5,044 nt of DNA from an uncultured Flavobacteriales bacterium (lineage in GTDB: Bacteria > Bacteroidota > Bacteroidia > Flavobacteriales_D > Sanyastnellaceae): contig CAJXOV010000222.1 in NCBI GenBank assembly GCA_913057815.1, positions 1 through 5,044 on the forward strand. The letters are read 5' to 3'. Both the position numbers and the translations under genes were made by a program. Positions 1 to 5,044 of this stretch are shown here, piece by piece. Positions within the stretch are counted from its first letter, which is position 1, and every line of letters begins with the position of its first letter. The notes under the pieces are model-generated. The model saw nothing but the letters and a program-made list of their open reading frames with translations, had not been told where the DNA came from and ran no database searches.

Positions 1-559
1 TCCAGTAGTGAGTGGTGACATATTTATGGGAATCATTTCTGAAGAAGAGATTCTTCTTTTAGAGAATCCTTCTAAAGCGTTTAATTCTATTCCTCACGAT
101 TTGATGCAGATTTCTGTCGATGCTAATTCTCACTTATTTGATGCACTTAGCATCATGTCCAATTACAAATTAAGCTTACTTCCTATTACTACAGATGGTA
201 CTACATATGTAGGTGCTGTGTCTGCCCCAGACTTATTAAATCAGCTTACTGATATGAGATCTGTTAAGGAACCTGGAGGTGTGCTAGTTTTAGAAATGGA
301 AAACAGAGATTATTCGCTTACAGAAATAGCCAGAATAGTGGAGGAAAATGATGCTAAAATTTTAAGTGCTAGCCTTACCTCATCTGTAACCCAGAGTCAT
401 TCTGAAGTGACTCTTAAAATCAATCGTCAAGATTTGAGTGCCATTATTCAAACCTTTGAACGATACGATTACACTATAAAAGCTTCTTACCAAAAACAGC
501 GTTTTTCAGACTCGCTTCAAAATAGGTATGAAGAGCTCATGAAGTATTTGAATATTTAG
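1..559 (+). CDS. CBS-domain protein with C-terminal ACT-like domain, 3' part (5' truncated by window edge)
   Basis: This is a cytoplasmic regulatory-type protein whose ligand is unknown; CBS pairs commonly bind adenosine nucleotides. The frame is open to the left edge. The GTG at 8 is probably an internal valine, because the codons before it add Pro-Val and give PVVSGDIFMGIISEEEIL, the usual end of a first CBS motif. Counting from that GTG, residues 1-20 end CBS1, about 33-84 form CBS2 (LPITTDGTTYVGAVSAPDLL), and about 89-160 form an ACT-like domain starting EPGGVLVLE, with the helix motif SLTEIARIVEEN. The tail ends in KYLNI. From memory, flavobacterial proteins of about 220 residues share the EPGG(I/V)LV(I/L)E, TLKI, IIQTF.RY.Y and KYLNI motifs and often precede NAD kinase, so about 35 residues are probably missing here. 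The domain order resembles AcuB-like proteins. The family call is fairly sure; the function is not known. Confidence 0.85.
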   Translation, partial: PVVSGDIFMGIISEEEILLLENPSKAFNSIPHDLMQISVDANSHLFDALSIMSNYKLSLLPITTDGTTYVGAVSAPDLLNQLTDMRSVKEPGGVLVLEMENRDYSLTEIARIVEENDAKILSASLTSSVTQSHSEVTLKINRQDLSAIIQTFERYDYTIKASYQKQRFSDSLQNRYEELMKYLNI

Positions 560-600
560 CCTTTAAAGTTTTGGCATAAATTGATTTAATTTGTGCTATA
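560..600 (+). other. Short AT-rich intergenic gap upstream of the propeller gene
   Basis: These 41 bases separate the CBS gene from the exported propeller protein. I see no purine-rich Shine-Dalgarno sequence and no stable hairpin. TTTTGG at 569-574 and TAATTTG at 587-593 loosely recall the Bacteroidota promoter elements TTTG and TAnnTTTG, but the second is one base short and the spacing is too small. The gap fits either read-through from the CBS gene or a weak promoter; the sequence does not decide. Confidence 0.4.
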
Positions 601-672
601 ATGACTCGTATTACTAGGATTTTTCTTTTTCTCTCTTTGTGCTTAGCCATGGTAGATTCCACAGCATCAGCG
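601..672 (+). other. Sec signal peptide of the propeller protein
   Basis: The first 24 residues have Arg at positions 3 and 6, a hydrophobic core at about 7-18 and an A-S-A cleavage site at 22-24, followed by QQDTS. Cys14 lies inside the hydrophobic core rather than in a lipobox before the cleavage point, so this reads as a signal peptidase I substrate and not a lipoprotein. The cleavage position is judged by eye. Confidence 0.8.
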
Positions 673-2052
673 CAGCAAGACACTTCTATGTATGTAACCA
701 TAGGAGGAGTTTTCGAAGATGGATTTAATTCAGTAGTTCTGGATAATGACTCTAACCTAGTATTCTGCGGATACACAAGCTCACAGGGTGGATTCGGCAC
801 CAAAGGCTTCATAGTGAAAACTGATTCTTTATTGAACATCCTTTGGTCGAGTACTTATGCTGAATCTTCTACAGCCTCTTTCTCCGATGTTGTTTTGAAT
901 GAAGAAGGCTACTTAGCCATCGGGAAAATTCTAAATGCTTCTTCTAGCTATGATATTCTCGTAGCCCAGTTTTCGGAAAATGGAGACCTTTTATGGGACA
1001 AACATTTAGGAGGTGATGACTGGGATTTCGGAAATTCAATTTCTGCTATTACTGGTGGATTTTTAATTTCTGGTGAAACGTATAGCTACTCTGAAAACTC
1101 AGATGCATATGCCTGCAAGATCGATGGATTAGGTTCTGTTATTTGGGAAAAGATTTTCTCTACAGATTCACATGAAATGTTCAGTGATGGTCGAGAATCA
1201 GGAAATGGAAGCTTACTTTTTGGTGGTGAAAAAAAAATAGATAATGAGTTCTCAGTACAATGGTTCGTTTTAGCTGATTCAGATGGAGAGATTATCCTAG
1301 AACGTGAGAATGGTGCAGAGGGTAAAAACGCTTTGCATGCTGTTTTAGCAGATCCTATAGATGAAACTTACTTCGCTTTTGGTGAGATTTATAACACGGA
1401 TAGTGAACTTACCAATGGCACTATAACTCGGTTAGATGAGACTGGAGAGGTTATGTGGAGAGATACATTGGCTAACTCAACAGGAACACATAAGTGGATA
1501 AATGCTGAGATAGGACGTTCTAATGAAATTATATGCACCGGAACAATTCTGGATGTTGGGTTCGGAAATCAAGGCACTGACTTCTTTATAAAAAGGATCA
1601 CAAGGACGAATCTCTTTGTTGGACAAAATACCTATGGAACAAATAACGATGATGATCCTGCTTTTGGAATTCGTATTCCAAACGGTTACATAATAGCTGG
1701 TAAAACTGATGGATTAGGTCAAGGACAGTTTGATGGATTTATAGTAAGAACTAGAAATAGCGGACTGGATTCTGACTATTCTACTTCCGAATACTTAGAT
1801 TCTAATTCTGACTTTTTTCAAGGAGTTGAAGATATTTCAGAGAAATCCTTGAGGTATACGTTTAATTCCGATACTAAAGAACTTAGTTTCTCTGACGAGA
1901 TTACTGAATACAAAATTTTAGATTCTACAGGTAGACTAATAATTTCGTCTGATGTAAATCCAAGTAATGTGTTTCTGAATTTTTCTCCTGGAATTTATTT
2001 AATCCAACTGAATGGAGATTCTGGTTTGGCTGGTAAGGTACTTATTCAGTAG
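601..2052 (+). CDS. Secreted seven-repeat beta-propeller-like protein with T9SS type A-like sorting domain
   Basis: This is a complete 483-residue protein, probably exported by Sec and then moved across the outer membrane by the type IX system. Residues 1-24 form a signal peptide (basic start, hydrophobic FLFLSLCLAM, likely cleavage after ASA before QQ). Residues about 31-391 hold seven repeats of 46-56 residues: 31-86, 87-136, 137-186, 187-237, 238-290, 291-345 and 346-391. A typical one runs from an acidic-aromatic start through a G-x-x-x-x-G strand to a closing strand such as GDLLWDKHL, GSVIWEKIF or GEVMWRDTL. This is the pattern of delta-60/SBBP-like propellers. Residues about 415-483 resemble a type A sorting domain (EYKILDSTGRLI, then FSPGIYLIQLNG, ending KVLIQ), but the usual YPNP start is replaced by YTFNSD. 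ATG 601 is chosen because the next in-frame ATG (649) would remove most of the signal peptide, and a stop lies in frame at 577. The binding target or activity is unknown; no catalytic motif is visible. Confidence 0.9.
   Translation: MTRITRIFLFLSLCLAMVDSTASAQQDTSMYVTIGGVFEDGFNSVVLDNDSNLVFCGYTSSQGGFGTKGFIVKTDSLLNILWSSTYAESSTASFSDVVLNEEGYLAIGKILNASSSYDILVAQFSENGDLLWDKHLGGDDWDFGNSISAITGGFLISGETYSYSENSDAYACKIDGLGSVIWEKIFSTDSHEMFSDGRESGNGSLLFGGEKKIDNEFSVQWFVLADSDGEIILERENGAEGKNALHAVLADPIDETYFAFGEIYNTDSELTNGTITRLDETGEVMWRDTLANSTGTHKWINAEIGRSNEIICTGTILDVGFGNQGTDFFIKRITRTNLFVGQNTYGTNNDDDPAFGIRIPNGYIIAGKTDGLGQGQFDGFIVRTRNSGLDSDYSTSEYLDSNSDFFQGVEDISEKSLRYTFNSDTKELSFSDEITEYKILDSTGRLIISSDVNPSNVFLNFSPGIYLIQLNGDSGLAGKVLIQ
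1843..2049 (+). other. T9SS type A-like C-terminal sorting domain (degenerate start)
   Basis: Residues about 415-483 of the propeller protein follow the small beta-sandwich pattern of T9SS type A signals: a strand with EYKILDSTGRLI (the family's I.d..G.. motif), a strand VFLNFSPGIYLIQL (the family's L..G.Y.v.. motif) and a basic-hydrophobic end, KVLIQ. In the family this domain directs passage through the outer-membrane translocon and is removed on export. The opening YPNP motif is absent. Confidence 0.75.
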
Positions 2053-2053
2053 T

Positions 2054-5044
2054 CTACCTGAGCACCGTAATGTGCCCCATTTCTTCTATTCTCTGACTAG
2101 TATCTTTAGCCTTCATAATTAGTCTAAAAGAATAAATATCTGTAGGAACTTCTTCACCATACCACATTCCATCCCATCCTTCATACAAATCAGTAGTATG
2201 GAAAACTTGGTCTCCATTTCTACTATAGATAAACAACTCAAAATAGTCTATATCAATACCTCTTCCTCTTATGTAAAAAATGTCATTGTCTCCATCTCCA
2301 TTTGGAGTGAAGGTGTTTGGTATAAAATGGCTGAAAATATCTTTTACTACTACTTCTTGACATTCGTATGCCTCACATCCCATTAAGTTATCTGCATGTA
2401 AACACACAAGGTATGTTTCTGATATATCTTCGGGGAATGTATACTCAGCATCATACGCAAATGATGTATCTAATCCATCAAAATCCCAGGTAAAATTAAA
2501 TGTACCATCGGTTTCATTTTCAAAGTAAAACAAAGGATTAGATAACTCAGCATCTTCATCAATAATGGTAAATGCTGGCTCTGGGGTTTGATGAATATCA
2601 ATCTGCATCCAAGAACTATAAGCCGTACATGGATTTACTTCAGGTGCTATGTATTCGACAAAATGGCTCCCTGAATATAACGATGGATCAAACGTCATAG
2701 ATGACATGGTATCGTTCATCCACACTAGTAATCCTCCCGGATCTGGGTTTCCAGAAATTTGACTAAAAATATCAATCGAATCATCAAGACTACAAATATT
2801 GATCAAGGCATCTTCTCCCGGATTGGCAGGTGAATTGACTTGTATGTTCAGCTGGATTGAATCGGACGCACATGGCGAAACCGAATTAGCTATCGCCCAT
2901 ATTTGTTGAGAATCCTGAACAGAAGGATCAAACACTTCTGAAATAATATTGAAGTTGCTATCTTTAAAAGTAACATCCATTTTATAATTAGCCTCCACAC
3001 AACTCTCCATGTTAATCGGTGCATCTTCGGTACAGTATGTCATATCTACTATGGCCTGAATATTAGCTGGAATAGTAATATTGAATGTATATAAAGCTGT
3101 GTCATTCATACACGGCCCACTACCTAAGGCAATTAGTCTGTACGCTTGATCTACAGAATCTAGTGGCTCTATTATTGGGTTTGAAATTTCAAATCCAGAC
3201 TCATCAATCCACATATACTCCTGTGGAGAGTTCGGACTTAAATATGAGTTTAACACCACCTGATTAGATGTAGTACATAAATTTTCTGTTAAATCATCAC
3301 CTGCATTCGGTGCGTTCTGAACAACCACAGAAGCTTGCGCGGCTGTAGTTGGACATGGCAATGTGCCAGCTACTTCATAAGTATATGTCCCTGGAGTATC
3401 ACTCATCGGATTAAAAACTTGACCTACTGGAGAACTGTCAGGCGCTAACCAAACTCCTCCTGGATCAGGGCTTCCTTCTAAATATCCTATTAAATTAACT
3501 GGATCTGAAATACTACAAACCAATAGGAAACCATCTTCACCAGCGTTGGGTAAATTTTGAGTTTGTACAGTTATTACAGCTGTATCTTGTGGACAAGATG
3601 TATTTGGATTGGTTAAATACAAATATTCTCCATCCAAGCTAACACCTGGATCAATATCTAAGTTTATTAAGTTTGATCCATCTGGATGCTCCCAATACCC
3701 ATTTGGGTTGGCATCATCACTTAGTAATTCACTGATATCGAAGTTAGAGTCTATCTCACATGAGTTAATCAAATTATCATCTCCAGCAGTAGTCATTGGA
3801 GAAAGAGTAATCTCTAAATTAGAGCTTAATGTTGGACAAGGAAAACCTCCACTATACATATAAATCAATGTTACAGGTGCAGTAGGCGTAAACACGTTTG
3901 CTATAGGCACATTATTGTCATCACTCCATTGACCTCCACTCGAAGGGCTCCCATCTAAAAGGGACATTAAATCTAAATCCACTTCATTATCACATAAAGT
4001 TACTGCTGTATCTGCTCCAGGAGTTCCAATCTCTGCGATAGAGACTGTCAAAGTAGAAGTTGTTTCAGGGCACACATTCTCAGGATTAGCATGGTATGTG
4101 TAAATCCCACTTGTATACAAATCTGATGTGCTGAAATCTGTTATTTCAATTCCGTTTGGATCCATAAAGTATCCATCAACCTGAGGTGAACCAGGTATAC
4201 TATTTAACAAATCAAAACCAGGGAAAGCATTACAGAAGAATGCAAATCCTCCACTCTCTCCTGAGTTAGGTAAAGATTCAATAGTAACTTCGAATTCTGA
4301 AGTAGGATTCGCACATGAAAGTGGACTTATCACTTCATAAGTATAAGTCCCAGACAAGGATGATGATGGAGTTATAAGCCCTGTACTAGCAGAGTTATCT
4401 GGACTTGTCCAAAATCCTGAATTACTAGCTCCAGTTGAAAGTTCATTATTCAAGTCTAAATCACTCTGGCTTTCACATAACGTGAAATTATTTCCAGTTC
4501 CAGCAGAAAGCTGAAGCTCAGATGTTACAGAAAAATCAGAAAAGTCATTTGAACAGCTAGTTGCTCCAGTTATAGTATATCTGTATTGTGAATTTCCTGC
4601 TGTAGAAACATCTATTACCGATGAAACAACGGCACTTCCAGCATCTGTCCAAACACCGTTTAAATCTGCATCTATTGATAAATAATTATTCAAGTCTATA
4701 TTCAATAGTGAATTACATACTACAATGGAACTATCTTCCCCTGCATTTGATGCCGAATTCACCGTAATATTTACATTTGCTGAATTCTGTAAACACCCAC
4801 CTATAGTTGGAACAGTATAAGTGTATAGCCCTCCTAAATCAGTAGACGGATTGAATGATACTATTGATACATTCGATCCATTATAGGACCACGTTCCATT
4901 AACATCAGGTGTTCCGTTTAATAAGCCAAGCATCACTTCACTCGCTCCAGTGTTACAAAGCTCTACTGAACTATCTAGTCCTGAGTCATAAGGTGAACTT
5001 AAAATAACATTGATTTTGGACGAAACTGCATGACATGGAGCCAG
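2054..5044 (-). CDS. Large repeat surface protein with PKD-like domain and T9SS type B (CHU_C) sorting domain; N-terminus beyond right edge
   Basis: The window holds the last 996 residues of a probable cell-surface or secreted protein; adhesion is a reasonable guess only. The frame has no stop up to base 5044. The GTG at 4936 and ATG at 4933 are internal, because the 36 codons before them continue the repeat, including GLDSSVELC and the preceding APC. Numbering from 4936, tandem Ig-like units of about 80 residues fill up to residue 784. A PKD-like domain follows at about 786-866 (FNFTWDFDG, then HADNLMGCEAYEC). A CHU_C / gliding-motility-associated C-terminal domain occupies about 867-960 (FIPNTFTPNGDGDNDIF, then ELFIYSRNGDQVF, WDGMWYGEEVPTDIYSF, ending GHITVLR), which marks it as T9SS type B cargo. 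The domain name does not prove a role in gliding. Units are rich in Ser, Asn, Asp and Gly, with few basic residues. The stop (TAG, complement of 2054-2056) lies one base from the stop of the convergent propeller gene. Signal peptide and promoter are not in view. Confidence 0.92.
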   Translation of the reverse strand: MAPCHAVSSKINVILSSPYDSGLDSSVELCNTGASEVMLGLLNGTPDVNGTWSYNGSNVSIVSFNPSTDLGGLYTYTVPTIGGCLQNSANVNITVNSASNAGEDSSIVVCNSLLNIDLNNYLSIDADLNGVWTDAGSAVVSSVIDVSTAGNSQYRYTITGATSCSNDFSDFSVTSELQLSAGTGNNFTLCESQSDLDLNNELSTGASNSGFWTSPDNSASTGLITPSSSLSGTYTYEVISPLSCANPTSEFEVTIESLPNSGESGGFAFFCNAFPGFDLLNSIPGSPQVDGYFMDPNGIEITDFSTSDLYTSGIYTYHANPENVCPETTSTLTVSIAEIGTPGADTAVTLCDNEVDLDLMSLLDGSPSSGGQWSDDNNVPIANVFTPTAPVTLIYMYSGGFPCPTLSSNLEITLSPMTTAGDDNLINSCEIDSNFDISELLSDDANPNGYWEHPDGSNLINLDIDPGVSLDGEYLYLTNPNTSCPQDTAVITVQTQNLPNAGEDGFLLVCSISDPVNLIGYLEGSPDPGGVWLAPDSSPVGQVFNPMSDTPGTYTYEVAGTLPCPTTAAQASVVVQNAPNAGDDLTENLCTTSNQVVLNSYLSPNSPQEYMWIDESGFEISNPIIEPLDSVDQAYRLIALGSGPCMNDTALYTFNITIPANIQAIVDMTYCTEDAPINMESCVEANYKMDVTFKDSNFNIISEVFDPSVQDSQQIWAIANSVSPCASDSIQLNIQVNSPANPGEDALINICSLDDSIDIFSQISGNPDPGGLLVWMNDTMSSMTFDPSLYSGSHFVEYIAPEVNPCTAYSSWMQIDIHQTPEPAFTIIDEDAELSNPLFYFENETDGTFNFTWDFDGLDTSFAYDAEYTFPEDISETYLVCLHADNLMGCEAYECQEVVVKDIFSHFIPNTFTPNGDGDNDIFYIRGRGIDIDYFELFIYSRNGDQVFHTTDLYEGWDGMWYGEEVPTDIYSFRLIMKAKDTSQRIEEMGHITVLR
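2057..2338 (-). other. T9SS type B sorting domain (gliding-motility-associated C-terminal, CHU_C)
   Basis: The last 94 residues match the family well. They begin with FIPNTFTPNGDGDNDIF (the hallmark PN.FTPNGDG.ND.F), continue with FELFIYSRNGDQVF (the .l.IynR.G..vf strand) and WDGMWYGEEVPTDIYSF (the WDG...G...p.g.Y.y strand), and end with GHITVLR, the typical G.v.llr tail. In the family this domain is the export signal recognised by the type IX system, in many cases with help from a PorP/SprF-type partner; none is encoded in this window. Confidence 0.93.
2339..2581 (-). other. PKD-like domain between the repeat array and the sorting domain
   Basis: Residues about 786-866 (from GTG 4936) show the PKD order: a strand with PLFYFENETDG, the core FNFTWDFDG, an aromatic-Pro strand YDAEYTFPEDIS, and TYLVCLHADNLMGCEAYEC leading to VVVKDI. 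The usual WDFGDG is shortened to WDFDG. Three cysteines at 845, 854 and 859 follow a pattern different from the repeat units. PKD domains are beta-sandwich modules common just before CHU_C domains in Bacteroidota surface proteins and probably act as a spacer. Confidence 0.75.
2585..5044 (-). repeat. Tandem array of ten ~80-residue Cys-paired Ig-like units plus part of an eleventh
   Basis: Unit limits, from the right edge (N-terminal side) inward, are: partial 4985-5044, then 4745-4984, 4505-4744, 4262-4504, 4022-4261, 3788-4021, 3545-3787, 3305-3544, 3062-3304, 2822-3061 and 2585-2821. Each is 234-243 bases. The consensus reads aGxDxxxxxC, then vdLxxxLxGxpxxxGxW, then GxYtYxVxxxxxC. Counting from GTG 4936, first cysteines are at -6, 74, 154, 235, 315, 393, 474, 554, 635 and 715. 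Second cysteines are at -32 (partial unit), 48, 128, 208, 289, 367, 448, 528, 609, 689 and 770. The step from a second cysteine to the next first cysteine is 26 residues in nine of ten cases and 27 in one. The units are related but diverged in DNA, so the array is old rather than freshly duplicated. Confidence 0.93.

Noticed and set aside
571..602. TTGGCA at 571 and TATAAT at 597-602 looking like a sigma-70 type promoter
   Set aside because: The TATAAT overlaps the start codon at 601, the spacing is 20 bases, and Bacteroidota use a different promoter consensus, so transcription from here would miss the start.
537..839. Open frame of 100 codons on the minus strand across the start of the propeller gene
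   Set aside because: It overlaps a well-supported signal peptide and first propeller repeat on the plus strand, shows no domain or signal, and is best read as a shadow frame.
2036..2075. Possible bidirectional terminator at the convergent junction
   Set aside because: The stems are only four to five base pairs, with a 14-base loop in one case, and no T-run follows on either strand.
2198..3863. Three plus-strand open frames of 60-84 codons (2198-2386, 3085-3267, 3609-3863)
   Set aside because: All lie inside the minus-strand repeat protein, whose repeat pattern is continuous through them; their translations have low-complexity content and no recognisable motif.
2585..5044. SprB-type repeats, which would make this a gliding adhesin of the SprB family
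   Set aside because: The units lack the SprB-repeat core of a G-G-x-x-P-Y-x-Y type motif and instead follow the C-W-C pattern; the CHU_C domain alone marks T9SS export and not gliding.
2585..5044. Tandem DNA repeat such as a satellite, or a CRISPR-like array, suggested by the 240-base period
   Set aside because: The period is seen in protein sequence with one open reading frame throughout; the DNA units are diverged and there are no short identical repeats with unique spacers.

Overview
The window is AT-rich DNA most likely from a marine-type member of the Bacteroidota (Flavobacteriia-like). Three things point there: a CBS/ACT-like protein of a type I know from flavobacterial genomes, and two large secreted proteins that end in the two classes of type IX secretion system (T9SS) C-terminal sorting domain. 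Start regions lack clear Shine-Dalgarno sequences, which is also usual in this phylum.

Layout. Positions 1-559 (+) hold the 3' part of a cytoplasmic CBS-domain gene whose start lies left of the window. After a 41-base gap, 601-2052 (+) encodes a complete 483-residue exported protein: signal peptide, seven propeller-like repeats of about 50 residues, and a T9SS type A-like sorting domain. Converging on it with a single base between the stop codons, 2054-5044 (-) encodes the last 996 residues of a very large surface protein. That protein has at least ten tandem units of about 80 residues with strictly spaced cysteines, then a PKD-like domain and a T9SS type B (gliding-motility-associated, CHU_C) sorting domain. 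It stays open to the right edge, so its start is not visible.

Function together. The two convergent genes both appear to encode T9SS cargo for the cell surface or medium, but nothing shows that they act in one pathway. The CBS gene looks like a conserved housekeeping neighbour unrelated to secretion. I see no RNA genes, CRISPR arrays, insertion sequences or phage genes. I do not find convincing evidence of a new multi-gene system. The most notable structure is the regular C-W-C pattern of the repeat array in the minus-strand protein. A run of nine A's in the propeller gene also deserves a check as a possible switch.
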